Shown here piece after piece: positions 45,301-53,306 of a stretch of DNA of 64,000 bases. Location: NCBI RefSeq assembly GCF_016805985.1, contig NZ_CP017661.1:992001-1056000 (forward strand), read 5' to 3'. Every line of letters starts with the position of its first letter. Position 1 is the first letter of the stretch. The notes under the pieces were generated by a model. The model ran no database searches and was not told the DNA's origin. It was given only the letters and a program-made list of their open reading frames with translations. The position numbers and the translations under genes were made by a program. Source of the stretch: Microbacterium sp. JZ31. Its GTDB lineage: Bacteria; Actinomycetota; Actinomycetes; Actinomycetales; Microbacteriaceae.

Positions 45301-45988
45301 GCAGACGATCGCGGTGCACAACGACCTCGGGTCGGGGATCCAGGTCGCGATGAAGGACCTCGAGCTCCGCGGCGCGGGCAACCTGCTGGGTGCCGAGCAG
45401 GCGGGTCACATCGCGGGCGTCGGGTTCGACCTGTACCTGCGGATGATCGGCGAGGCCGTCGCGACGTTCCGCGGTGAGGAGACCGAGGGGCCCGTCGAGC
45501 TGCGGCTCGAGCTGCCGATCGAGGCGCGCCTGCCCGAGTCGTACATCGACGCGGAGCGCCTGCGCCTCGAGGCCTACCAGAAGCTCTCGGCCGCGGCCGC
45601 CGCCACCGCCAAGGACGACGCGATCGACCTCGTGATCGAGGAGCTCACCGACCGCTACGGCACCCCGCCTCCCGAGGTGGACGGCCTCGTCGCCGCGGCG
45701 CGGCTGCGCCGCCGCGCGGCGCAGGCGGGCCTCAGCGACGTCGTCGCGATGGGGCGCAACCTCCGCGTCGCGCCGGCGAACCTGCCGGAGTCGATGCGTG
45801 TGCGCCTGCAGCGCCTGTATCCGGGCGCCAAGCTGCTGTCGGGAGGCGAGGCCATGGTCGTGCCGCTGCCCACGGCGGGCGGCGAGCCGCTCGCGGATGC
45901 GGATCTGCTGGCGTGGGTCGGGCAGCTGCTGGACGCGCTGTTCCCGGCGCCCAAGCCGGCGCCCGTCGAGCAGGACGCCCCGGCCTGA
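42359..45988 (+). CDS. mfd: Transcription-repair coupling factor
   Basis: DNA translocase of 1209 residues that removes stalled RNA polymerase and recruits UvrA. An N-terminal UvrB-like module is followed by the RNA-polymerase-interacting CarD-like domain near residue 520 (LKPGDYVVHATHGIGRFVEM). The SF2 motor has Walker A SGDVGFGKTEVAVRAAFKA, the DEEQ box VDEEQRFGV, and SATPIPRTLEMA. The C-terminal TRCF domain reaches residue about 1150. GTG 42359 is 6 nt after TAGAAT. Close to mazG and eno, as in other actinobacteria. Confidence 0.97.
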   Translation: MTVPGIVRALQSAESFRDALSASAVDADLSLVDGLDAPALAALLTRRVDAGHPAVLLAIAPTGRRAETLASALQAVMPGAEVRDFPSWETLPHERLSPSPETVGRRLATLRRLATWDGSTPLIITTSVRSAIQPLARGLGDAAPIRLAVGERGAELDDVVRRLVELAYARVDMVSRRGEFAVRGGILDVFPPVADHPYRVEFFGDEVDQIRAFSVADQRSLPGDVREVELVPSRELLLTDAVRGRARELQHEFPGIAQMLEKMGQGIPVEGMESLTPVVAGPLASVVEYLPEGAAVALVDPERAVSRALTLGETNREFLEAAWNAATSGARAPINLEAGDFLTISRLHDDVRERGGVWWTLSPFDSGAADIAAELDALADDDVRIAPDAGTAIRIRGSAVPSFAGSIDGAIEHVAARLGDGWSVVVAAGGSGLVERARDVLSERGLAARVVESLDEAPEAGVATLTQASVERGFEVEEAKLAVLTETEFYGRTIGGDTRVVKKLASRRRNVVDPLQLKPGDYVVHATHGIGRFVEMTKRQVSSGGRNAVKSERDYLVLEYAPSKRGYPGDKLYVPTDQLDLLSKYVGGEAPALSKMGGSDWAQAKGKARRAVRDIAVELVKLYSARMAAKGHAFGPDTPWQRELEEAFPFAETPDQLQTIDEIKRDMERPIPMDRLLSGDVGFGKTEVAVRAAFKAIQDGKQVAMLVPTTLLVKQHLETFQERFAGFPVVVKPLSRFQTEKEARQTVQGLLDGSVDMVIGTHRILTEQVKFKDLGLMIVDEEQRFGVEHKDQLKKLKTNVDILAMSATPIPRTLEMAVTGIREMSTLATPPEDRHPILSYVGPRNDKQIAAAIRRELLREGQVFYVHNRVTSINSVAAHLAELVPDARIAVAHGKMGEHQLEQVVDDFWERKFDVLVCTTIIETGIDIANANTIIIDRADKYGLAQLHQLRGRVGRGRERAYAYFVYDEMKPLSETAADRLQTIAVHNDLGSGIQVAMKDLELRGAGNLLGAEQAGHIAGVGFDLYLRMIGEAVATFRGEETEGPVELRLELPIEARLPESYIDAERLRLEAYQKLSAAAAATAKDDAIDLVIEELTDRYGTPPPEVDGLVAAARLRRRAAQAGLSDVVAMGRNLRVAPANLPESMRVRLQRLYPGAKLLSGGEAMVVPLPTAGGEPLADADLLAWVGQLLDALFPAPKPAPVEQDAPA

Positions 45989-46022
45989 CCGGCCGACGGT
46001 TGATGGGCGGCGGGCCCGGCGG

Positions 46023-46028
46023 TTGGAT
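46023..46028 (+). promoter_or_regulatory. -10 element of the GNAT gene (leaderless start)
   Basis: TTGGAT followed by 6 nt (GGGCGC) and the ATG at 46035. Confidence 0.4.
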
Positions 46029-46034
46029 GGGCGC

Positions 46035-46340
46035 ATGGAACCCGACATCGTCGTCACGGACAACGCCGCGCATGCCCGCTACGAGGCGCACCTGACCCCG
46101 TCCGAGACCGGCCAGGACGAGCTGGTGGGCGTGCTCGCGTACGAGGACGGCGCCGACGGCGCCCGCACGCTGCTGCACACCGTCGTGTGGCAGGAGCATT
46201 CGGGCCACGGGGTCGGCGGCCGCCTCGCGACGCACGCCTTCGAGGACGCCCGCACGCGCGGCACCCGGATCGTGCCGGTGTGCACGTTCATCCAGGCGTG
46301 GCTCGAGCGCCACCCGGAGCAGGCGGACATCGTCGTGTGA
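46035..46340 (+). CDS. Small GNAT-fold N-acetyltransferase (YjdJ type)
   Basis: Protein of 101 residues covering a minimal GNAT fold. The acetyl-CoA loop is HSGHGVGGRLATHAFEDAR, and CTFIQAWLERHPE closes the fold; the layout matches Gcn5-related YjdJ-type proteins, often annotated as putative acetyltransferases. Substrate unknown. Leaderless start. Confidence 0.85.
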   Translation: MEPDIVVTDNAAHARYEAHLTPSETGQDELVGVLAYEDGADGARTLLHTVVWQEHSGHGVGGRLATHAFEDARTRGTRIVPVCTFIQAWLERHPEQADIVV

Positions 46341-46431
46341 CGGCCCCGGTAGGCTGGCTCTCGGAGTGCCGGGAAGTCTGGTCGGCGGCGGATCATCCGT
46401 CTCATCGTTCCCGCCCACCCGAAAGGCGCCC

Positions 46432-47619
46432 ATGACGCACCTCCTCCGATCCGAGAGATTCCCCGCGATCCTGCTGCTGGGAGCAGCGGCCCTCGGCCTG
46501 CTCGTCGCCAATCTGCCGTTCGGCGGGTCCGTGATCGACTTCAGCCACGCGCACCTCGCGATCCCCGGCACGCCCATCGACCTGTCGCTCGCGCACTGGG
46601 TCTCCGACGGACTGCTCGCGATCTTCTTCTTCGGCGTCGCGGTCGAGCTGCAGTACGAGCTCACGACCGGCGAGCTCTCGACCGTGCGACGGGCGCTGCA
46701 GCCCGCGATCGCCGCGGCCGGCGGCGTGATCGTGCCGGTCTTGGTCTACCTCGCGATCGCGGGGCACGACCCCGCCACGCGGGACGGCTGGCCGATCCCG
46801 ACCGCGACCGACATCGCGTTCGCGCTCGGCGTGCTCGCGGTGTTCGGGCGCGGCCTGCCGTCGCCGGTGCGGATCTTCCTGCTCGCGCTCGCGATCATCG
46901 ACGACATCGTCGGCATCGTCTTCATCGCGGTCCTGTTCGCGCACGACATGAACCTCGGGCTGCTCGCGATCGGCGTCGTCCTCGTCGTCGTCTTCGCGGT
47001 GCTGAGCCGGATCGATCCGGACGGGCGCGGCGCGCGGATCGCGGTCGTCGTCCTCATGATCGTCACGGCGGTCCTGTCGTGGGCGTTCGTGCTGCTGTCG
47101 GGCGTGCACGCCACGATCGCGGGTGTGCTGCTGGGGCTCGCGATGCAGCAGAGCCCGGGAATGCGTGCGCGCCACGTGCTCGAGCCCTGGATCAACGGCC
47201 TCATCCTGCCGCTGTTCGCGTTCGCCGCCGCGCTCGTGGTGATCCCGCAGGTGTCGCCCAGCCGGCTGTCGCCCGCGCTGTGGGCCATCCTGATCGCGCT
47301 GCCCGTGGGGAAGATCGTCGGCATCGCGCTGTTCGGCTGGGTCGGGATGCGCCTGCGTCCGCGGGGCACGGCGCCGACCGTGGCGTTCCCCGACCTGCTC
47401 GCGGCGGGCGCGCTCGGCGGCATCGGCTTCACCGTGTCGCTGCTGCTGGCGAACCTCGCGTTCGCCGACAACGCCGTCATCCGCGACCAGGCGATCCTGG
47501 GCGTCCTGGGCGGATCGATGATCGCGCTCGTGCTGTGCGCCGTGCTCGTCTCGATGCGGGCGCGCCATCACCGGCGCCTGGCGGCGTCGTCCTCGGCCAT
47601 CGGGCCGACCGCCCCGTGA
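46432..47619 (+). CDS. nhaA: Na+/H+ antiporter NhaA
   Basis: Membrane antiporter of 395 residues exporting Na+ in exchange for H+. The paired aspartates of the ion site are in LALAIIDDIVGIV near residue 165. Segments PTATDIAFALGVLAVFGRG and FTVSLLLANLAF are typical of NhaA. ATG 46432 has GAAAGG upstream; other in-frame starts would add a non-hydrophobic tail. Adjacent to mazG, whose frame begins at the stop. Confidence 0.95.
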   Translation: MTHLLRSERFPAILLLGAAALGLLVANLPFGGSVIDFSHAHLAIPGTPIDLSLAHWVSDGLLAIFFFGVAVELQYELTTGELSTVRRALQPAIAAAGGVIVPVLVYLAIAGHDPATRDGWPIPTATDIAFALGVLAVFGRGLPSPVRIFLLALAIIDDIVGIVFIAVLFAHDMNLGLLAIGVVLVVVFAVLSRIDPDGRGARIAVVVLMIVTAVLSWAFVLLSGVHATIAGVLLGLAMQQSPGMRARHVLEPWINGLILPLFAFAAALVVIPQVSPSRLSPALWAILIALPVGKIVGIALFGWVGMRLRPRGTAPTVAFPDLLAAGALGGIGFTVSLLLANLAFADNAVIRDQAILGVLGGSMIALVLCAVLVSMRARHHRRLAASSSAIGPTAP

Positions 47620-47634
47620 ACGACGCCGAGAGCC

Positions 47635-47640
47635 AGGAGG
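47635..47640 (+). promoter_or_regulatory. Shine-Dalgarno sequence of mazG
   Basis: AGGAGG lies 5 nt before ATG 47646 and decides this start over GTG 47616, which overlaps the nhaA stop. Confidence 0.6.
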
Positions 47641-47645
47641 TGCCG

Positions 47646-48317
47646 ATGGCCGATGCGCTGCCCGGAGGAGATCAGCTGAGACGCGCCGTCGAGACGATGC
47701 GCGCCGTGCGCGACCGCTGCGTCTGGACCCAGGGGATCGACCACCGGGCGCTCGTCCCGTACCTGATCGAGGAGAGCCACGAGCTCATCGACGCGATCGA
47801 GACCGGCGGCGCGACCGAGCTGCGCGAGGAGCTCGGCGACCTGCTGTGGCAGGTGCTGTTCCACGCCGAGATCGCCTCGCGCGCGACCGATGACCCGTTC
47901 GACATGGACGACGTCGCCGCGGGCCTGGTCGAGAAGATGGTGCGCCGGCACCCGCACGTGTTCGCGGGTGAGACGGCGGAGACGCCCGAGCGCGTGCTCG
48001 AGCTGTGGAACGCGGCGAAGGCGGCGGAGAAGCGCCAGCGCGCGAGCGTGCTGGACGGCGTGGCGCGATCGATGCCCTCGCTGGCGCTCGCGCAGAAGCT
48101 GGTGGGCAAGGCGGCGCAGGTCGGCGTCGGTGCGGACGTCGCGCTCGCGGTGCACGACGCGGACGAGATCGGCGCGGTGCCGGAGTCGGAGGAGGAGCTC
48201 GGCGACCTGCTGCTCACCCTGACCGCCGCCGCCCGCGCCCGGGGCTGGGACGCCGAGCGCGCCCTGCGCGAGCGCCTGCGCACGCTCGAGGCGGAGATCC
48301 GCGACGCCGAGGCCTGA
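47646..48317 (+). CDS. mazG: Nucleoside triphosphate pyrophosphohydrolase MazG
   Basis: House-cleaning pyrophosphohydrolase of 223 residues removing non-canonical NTPs. The MazG metal site is EESHELIDAIE and EELGDLLWQVLFHAEI in the N-terminal domain, with RRHPHVF as the family's next block. The C-terminal domain retains only ESEEELGDLLLTLTA, as usual. It lies after mfd, gnat and nhaA. A nested palindrome follows the stop. Confidence 0.95.
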   Translation: MADALPGGDQLRRAVETMRAVRDRCVWTQGIDHRALVPYLIEESHELIDAIETGGATELREELGDLLWQVLFHAEIASRATDDPFDMDDVAAGLVEKMVRRHPHVFAGETAETPERVLELWNAAKAAEKRQRASVLDGVARSMPSLALAQKLVGKAAQVGVGADVALAVHDADEIGAVPESEEELGDLLLTLTAAARARGWDAERALRERLRTLEAEIRDAEA

Positions 48318-48338
48318 CGCCCGCGGCGCGCGTTCCAC

Positions 48339-48410
48339 CGGCGCGAGACCTCACCTGCGGCGCGAGACATCGCCGTGCGGCGAGGTCTCGCGCCGCGCGT
48401 GAGGTCTCGC
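48339..48410 (+). repeat. Nested palindromes between mazG and hisS
   Basis: Outer arms GCGAGACCTCAC (48343-48354) and GTGAGGTCTCGC (48399-48410) pair perfectly. Inside them GGCGCGAGACATCGCC (48359-48374) pairs with 48379-48394 with one mismatch around a 4-nt loop. All four arms share the core GCGAGACCTC. It may terminate mazG and precedes hisS by 26 bp. Confidence 0.7.
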
Positions 48411-48435
48411 AGGGTAATGGGACAATGGATCCGCT

Positions 48436-49713
48436 ATGGCTTCCGTGAATGCGCCGCGCGGCATGCGCGATTTCCTCCCCGCCGACAAGGCCCGGCGCGA
48501 GCGTGTGCTCGCCGTGATCCGCGAGCGCTACCGCGCCCATGGGTTCGACGAGATCGAGACGCCCGTGGTCGAGGAGTACGCCCGCCTGCACGCCGGGATC
48601 GGCGGCGACAACGAGAAGCTGGCCTTCAACATCCTGCGCCGCGGTCTGGACGCGGACACGATCCACGCGGCCGCGGACGACCAGGCCGCGCTGACCGACC
48701 TCGGGCTGCGCTACGACCTCACGGTGCCGCTCGCGCGCTTCTACGCCACGAACCGCGCCGAGCTGCCCGCGGTGTTCCGCTCGATCCAGATCGCGCCGGT
48801 CTGGCGCGCCGAGCGCCCGCAGAAGGGGCGGTACCGCCAGTTCATGCAGTGCGACATCGACATCATCGGCGACGCGTCCGCGCGCGCGGAGGCCGAGCTG
48901 ATCGTCGCCTCGCTCGACACGCTCGACGCGCTCTCGCTCGAGGGCGCGATCGTGCGGATCAACGACCGCCGCGCGCTCGACGCGATGCTCGACGTGTTCG
49001 GCTTCCCGCCGGCGGAGCGCCCGGGCGTGCTCATCACGATCGACAAGCTCGACAAGATCGGCCCGTCCGGGGTCACCGCCGAGCTGCGCGAGCGCGGCGC
49101 CACCGCCGAAGCGGTCGACGCGTTCGAGGCGTTCCTCGGCCGGCCGCAGACGCGCGAGCACGCGCCCTACGGCGAATCCCAGATCCGCACCGCGCTGCCC
49201 GACGGCGTCCCAGACGACGTCGTCGCCCATCTGGTCGGCATCGGCGAAGCGGTCGCGGCCGCCCGCGGCGACGTGCCGCTGCAGTTCGACCCGTTCCTGG
49301 TGCGCGGCATGGGCTACTACACCGGCACGATCTTCGAGCTCGCGCACCCGTCGGTGTCGTACTCGCTCGGCGGCGGCGGTCGCTACGACGGCATGATCGG
49401 CCGCTTCCTCGGGCAGGACGTGCCGGCCGTCGGCTTCTCGATCGGCTTCGAGCGCATCGTCGACCTCGTCGCGCTGCGGGATCCGGATGCGGCGGCCGCC
49501 GTCGTGCTCGTGCACGACCGCGACGTGCCGGTCTCCGAGCTGCTCGCGCTGAAGGCGCAGCTGATCGCGGAGGGCTCGCGCGTGCGCCTCGAGCGGCGGA
49601 CCAAGAACCTCAAGGCGCTGCTGGATCGCGCCACGGCCGACGGCTACACGGCGTTCGCGACGGTCGCGGCCGGTGCCGACCGCGCCGACCTCGAGCTCAA
49701 GCCGCTGGGCTGA
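48436..49713 (+). CDS. hisS: Histidyl-tRNA synthetase
   Basis: Class II aminoacyl-tRNA synthetase of 425 residues. Motif 1 is in the N-terminal region (ARGMRDFLPAD-like start at MASVNAPRGMRDFLP), motif 2 is GRYRQFMQCDIDIIGD, and the histidine-specific segment reads RGMGYYTGTIFE (usually RGLDYYTGTV). Motif 3 is GGGGRYDGMIG plus VGFSIGFERI. The C-terminal anticodon domain ends the chain. GACAAT, about 9 nt before the ATG, is a weak -10 candidate. Confidence 0.95.
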   Translation: MASVNAPRGMRDFLPADKARRERVLAVIRERYRAHGFDEIETPVVEEYARLHAGIGGDNEKLAFNILRRGLDADTIHAAADDQAALTDLGLRYDLTVPLARFYATNRAELPAVFRSIQIAPVWRAERPQKGRYRQFMQCDIDIIGDASARAEAELIVASLDTLDALSLEGAIVRINDRRALDAMLDVFGFPPAERPGVLITIDKLDKIGPSGVTAELRERGATAEAVDAFEAFLGRPQTREHAPYGESQIRTALPDGVPDDVVAHLVGIGEAVAAARGDVPLQFDPFLVRGMGYYTGTIFELAHPSVSYSLGGGGRYDGMIGRFLGQDVPAVGFSIGFERIVDLVALRDPDAAAAVVLVHDRDVPVSELLALKAQLIAEGSRVRLERRTKNLKALLDRATADGYTAFATVAAGADRADLELKPLG

Positions 49714-49754
49714 CGTCCGCCGCGACGGCGGCGGGTCCCGCCGGCAGGCGGACG
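49714..49754 (+). terminator. Hairpin between hisS and the NUDIX gene
   Basis: CGTCCGCC (49714-49721) pairs with GGCGGACG (49747-49754), with further GGCGGG/CCCGCC pairing inside. It lies between convergent genes. Confidence 0.6.
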
Positions 49755-49764
49755 CCGCGCGCGC

Positions 49765-50256
49765 TCAGAAGCCGATCGGCAGGATCGGCTCCAGCGCGTC
49801 GGCGGCCCAGCGCACGAGCACCTCGCGCTCGTGCGGCACCAAGGGATCCGGCAGGGCCGTCAGCGGGAACCAGCGCAGGTCGGAGGCCTTGTCCTCCTGC
49901 AGCGCCGGCGTCCCCTCCCAGCTGCGGGAGCCGAAGAAGACGTCGATGCGCTCGTCGATCGCGGCCCCGTCGCCGGTGCGGTGCTCGAGCGTGAGGAACT
50001 CGAGGTCGTCGACCGAGATGCGCACGCCGAGCTCCTCGGCCGCCTCGCGCACGGCCGCCTGCAGCAGCGACTCGCCCCGGTCGACGTGCCCGGCGGCACC
50101 CGCCGCCCAGTGCGCGTCGTAGTAGCCGGTGTCCGAGCGCAGCTGCAGCAGCACCTCGTCCCCGCGTCGGAGCAGGACGTACACGGCCGGGATCACGGCG
50201 AACCGTCCGTGCGCCGCGGCGTACTCCTCGCTGTAGCGCTCGCTCACGCCGTCCAT
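49765..50256 (-). CDS. NUDIX hydrolase
   Basis: Pyrophosphohydrolase of 163 residues. The Nudix box is GHVDRGESLLQAAVREAAEELGV, spelled GX5EX7REUXEEXGU, with intact Glu residues. Substrate unknown; the group includes 8-oxo-dGTP-like cleaners. ATG 50256 gives an extra N-terminus; GTG 50247, 7 nt after a CAGGAT hexamer, is an alternative leaderless start. Confidence 0.9.
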   Translation of the reverse strand: MDGVSERYSEEYAAAHGRFAVIPAVYVLLRRGDEVLLQLRSDTGYYDAHWAAGAAGHVDRGESLLQAAVREAAEELGVRISVDDLEFLTLEHRTGDGAAIDERIDVFFGSRSWEGTPALQEDKASDLRWFPLTALPDPLVPHEREVLVRWAADALEPILPIGF

Positions 50257-50322
50257 CCTGTCAGTCGGGGTCGGACGTCGCGGAACCGGCTCCGCACGCG
50301 GTCCAGCGTGCCACTGCGGCGC

Positions 50323-51585
50323 TCAGTCCGCCGCCCGTGCGCGCTCGCGCCGGAGACGGATCGCGCGAGCGACGAGGCCCACTGCGAGCACCGCGACGCC
50401 CGCCGCGACGCTCTGCCAGGGGAGGGAGAACGCGAGCACGACGCAGCCCGCCGCTCCGAGCACCTGCATCCACCGCGGGTACAGCCGCACCGCGTCTGCC
50501 TGCCGGAGGGCGGCGAGATTCGCGATCAGGTAGTACAGCAGCACGCCGAAGGACGAGAAGCCGATCGCCCCGCGCAGATCGGCGAACGCCACGACGGCGA
50601 GCACGACCGCGCCGACCGCCAGCTCGGCCCGGTGCGGCACCCGGAACCGCGCGTGGATCGCCGACAGGAAGACCGGCAGATCGTGCTCGCGCGCCATCGC
50701 GAGACTCGTGCGGCCGATCCCCGCGATGAGCGCGAGCAGGGCGCCGAGCGAGGCGGCCGCTGCGCCGACCTGCACGACGGGAGACGCCCAGTCCCACCCG
50801 GCCGCGACCACGGCGTCGGACAGGGGAGCGGACGACGCCGCCGTGCCGTCCGCGCCGAGCGCCCACAGCAGCATGCCGCCGACCGCGGCGTAGAGCGCGA
50901 GGGCCACGACGAAGGCGATCGTGATCGCGCGGGGGATCGTCCGGGACGGATCCCTCACCTCCTCGCCCATCGTCGCGATCCGGGCGTAGCCGGCGAACGC
51001 GAAGAACAGCAGCCCGGCCGCCTGCAGCAGCCCGACGGTGCCGTGCGGGAGTGCGCCGGCGAAGGCTCCGTCAGCCGCGGCAGGCGCCGTCAGCCCCGCC
51101 GCGACGGAGACGGCGAGCGTGAGCAGGGAGGCGGCGACGATGACCTTCGCCGCCAGCGCCGTGCGGGTGACGCCCAGCAGGTTCACTCCGACGAGGGCGG
51201 CGACCGCGGTGATCGCGACGGGACGCTCCCACCCGGGCGGTGCCGCGTAGGCGGCGAAGGTCATCGCCATCGCCGCGCAGCTGGCGATCTTGCCGATCAC
51301 GAAGCACCACCCGGCCGCGAACCCCCACCAGGCGCCGAGTTCGGCACGCCCGTAGGCATAGGTCCCACCCGCGACGGAGTGCACGGCCGCGAGCTGAGCC
51401 GACGCGGTCGCGTTGCAGTACGCGACGACCGCGGCGATGCCCAGCCCGGCGAGCAGCCACGAGCCGGCCGCCTGCGCCGCCGGGGCGAACGCGGAGAACA
51501 CCCCCGCGCCGATCATCGCCCCGAGGCCGATGGCCACCGCGTCGGCCAGTCCGAGTCGTCGGGCGAGGGCCGGAGGCGTCGTCAT
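50323..51585 (-). CDS. APC-superfamily amino acid permease
   Basis: Transporter of 420 residues with about twelve helices. The first helix has the APC Gly motif GLGAMIGAGVFSAFAP, and helix 6-7 contains FFAFAGYARIATMGEEVRDP, typical for amino acid or polyamine transporters. The start ATG 51585 lies 7 nt after a TATACT -10. Substrate unknown. It is divergent from an MFS transporter. Confidence 0.88.
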   Translation of the reverse strand: MTTPPALARRLGLADAVAIGLGAMIGAGVFSAFAPAAQAAGSWLLAGLGIAAVVAYCNATASAQLAAVHSVAGGTYAYGRAELGAWWGFAAGWCFVIGKIASCAAMAMTFAAYAAPPGWERPVAITAVAALVGVNLLGVTRTALAAKVIVAASLLTLAVSVAAGLTAPAAADGAFAGALPHGTVGLLQAAGLLFFAFAGYARIATMGEEVRDPSRTIPRAITIAFVVALALYAAVGGMLLWALGADGTAASSAPLSDAVVAAGWDWASPVVQVGAAAASLGALLALIAGIGRTSLAMAREHDLPVFLSAIHARFRVPHRAELAVGAVVLAVVAFADLRGAIGFSSFGVLLYYLIANLAALRQADAVRLYPRWMQVLGAAGCVVLAFSLPWQSVAAGVAVLAVGLVARAIRLRRERARAAD

Positions 51586-51592
51586 GCGCCGG

Positions 51593-51598
51593 AGTATA
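51593..51598 (-). promoter_or_regulatory. -10 element of the APC permease gene (leaderless start)
   Basis: Minus-strand TATACT, 7 nt before the ATG at 51585. Confidence 0.55.
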
Positions 51599-51750
51599 GG
51601 TGGCGCGGATGACACGGACGGGCCCGTGCGGTGACGAGCGACGGCGGTCGGAAACCGCGCGGACGGGCGCGTCAGGGGCACTGCTCGCGCGCGCAGGAGT
51701 AGAACAGTCCCGGCGGGGGCGATCGATGCTCCCCCGAGAAGGGAGCGCCG

Positions 51751-53280
51751 ATGTCGTCGTCGGGCACACAGGCCAAGGAAGTGAAGTCGCTCGTCCCCGC
51801 TCGCATGGACCGGCTGCCGTGGGCGCGGTTCCACTGGATGATCGTCGTCGGGCTCGGCTTCTCCTGGATCCTGGACGGCCTCGAGGTGCAGATCGTCGCC
51901 GCCAACGGCTACGCCGCCACGCTCGGCATGGGGCCCGCGGAGGTCGGGCTCGCGGGCACGTTCTACCTGCTCGGGCAGGTCTTCGGCGCGCTGTTCTTCG
52001 GGCGCCTCACCGATCGGCTCGGCCGCAAGAAGCTGTTCATCCTCTCGCTCGCGGTCTACCTCATCGGCAGCGCCGTGGCGGGACTGGCCTTCGCGCCGTG
52101 GTTCTTCTACATCTGGCGGTTCGTCGCCGGTGCTGGGATCGGCGGCGAGTATGCCGCGATCAACTCCGCGATCGACGAGATCATCCCCTCGAAGTACCGG
52201 GGTCGCGTCGACATTGCGATCAACGGCACGTACTGGGGCGGCGCGGCGCTCGGTGCGTTCGCCAACGTGTTCTTCCTGAACACCGACATCCTCCCGCAGG
52301 ACATCGGCTGGCGGCTCAGCTTCTTCCTCGGACCGGTGCTGGGCCTGCTGATCATCTGGCTGCGCCGGCACATCCCTGAGAGCCCGCGCTGGCAGATGAC
52401 GCACGGACGCGAGGACGAGGCCGAGCGCAACGTCGACGGCATCGAGGAGCGCATCCGCCAGGAGGGCAAGGAGATCCCGGCGGTCGACGAGTCGAAGGCC
52501 ATCACCGTCAAGGAGTACGGACGGGTGCCCTTCCTCGTCATCGCGAAGGTGCTGTTCCGGCAGTATCCGCGCCGCACGCTCGTCGGCATCACGATGATGG
52601 TGACGCAGTCGTTCCTGTACAACGCGATCTTCTTCACCTACGCGCTCGTGCTGGAGAACTTCTACGACACGCCGCCGGCCGACGCGTCCCAGTACTTCAT
52701 CGTGTTCGCGGTCGGCAACCTCGCCGGAGCGCTCCTGCTGGGGCACTTCTTCGACACGTGGGGGCGCCGGCGGATGCTGTTCGCCACGTACGTCCTCGCG
52801 GGCGCCATCCTGCTCGTGAGCGCGTTCCTGTTCAACGCGGGCGTGCTGTCGGCCGCGACGCACACGGCGTTCTGGTGCGCATCGTTCTTCTTCGCCTCGG
52901 CGGGAGCGTCGGCCGCGTACCTCACCGTGAGCGAGATCTTCCCGCTCGAGCTGCGCAGCCAGGTGATCTCCTACGTCTTCTCGATCGGGCAGCTCGTGGG
53001 CGCGATCGCTCCGTCGCTGTACGGCGCGCTGATCGGCGAGAGCGCCGAGACCGGCGACCGCGGCCCGCTGTTCTGGGGATACGTCCTCGGCTCGGTGATC
53101 ATGATGGTGGGAGGCGTCGTCTGCGGCATCTTCGGCGTGAGTGCAGCCGGCAGGTCGCTGGAGGACATCGCCGATCCGCTGTCGCTGGTCTCCTCCGCCG
53201 AGGCGGAATCCGCGCCCGGTGAAGACGCCGGGCGAGACGAGCAGGCGCGCCTCGGATCCGGCCGGGGCCCCACCTCCTGA
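51751..53280 (+). CDS. MFS transporter (sugar-porter / metabolite:H+ symporter type)
   Basis: Permease of 509 residues with twelve helices. MFS motif A is GRLTDRLGRKKLF between helices 2 and 3 and its second copy is DTWGRRRMLF; GIGGEYAAINSAIDE and SAYLTVSEIFPLELR are sugar-porter-like. A cytoplasmic charged loop of about 70 residues lies between helices 6 and 7. The tail is a Ser/Glu/Gly-rich region. GGGAG precedes the ATG. Substrate not determinable. Confidence 0.9.
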   Translation: MSSSGTQAKEVKSLVPARMDRLPWARFHWMIVVGLGFSWILDGLEVQIVAANGYAATLGMGPAEVGLAGTFYLLGQVFGALFFGRLTDRLGRKKLFILSLAVYLIGSAVAGLAFAPWFFYIWRFVAGAGIGGEYAAINSAIDEIIPSKYRGRVDIAINGTYWGGAALGAFANVFFLNTDILPQDIGWRLSFFLGPVLGLLIIWLRRHIPESPRWQMTHGREDEAERNVDGIEERIRQEGKEIPAVDESKAITVKEYGRVPFLVIAKVLFRQYPRRTLVGITMMVTQSFLYNAIFFTYALVLENFYDTPPADASQYFIVFAVGNLAGALLLGHFFDTWGRRRMLFATYVLAGAILLVSAFLFNAGVLSAATHTAFWCASFFFASAGASAAYLTVSEIFPLELRSQVISYVFSIGQLVGAIAPSLYGALIGESAETGDRGPLFWGYVLGSVIMMVGGVVCGIFGVSAAGRSLEDIADPLSLVSSAEAESAPGEDAGRDEQARLGSGRGPTS

Positions 53281-53306
53281 GTGCCGGACGGAGCCGAAGG
53301 AGTGCC

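Noticed and set aside
42311..46063. Long open frame on the minus strand opposite mfd (about 1250 codons), and similar frames at 2004-5351 and 5872-8853
   Set aside because: They lie antisense to well-identified genes and have Arg/Ala/His-rich composition. High GC content creates such frames; no family motif was seen.
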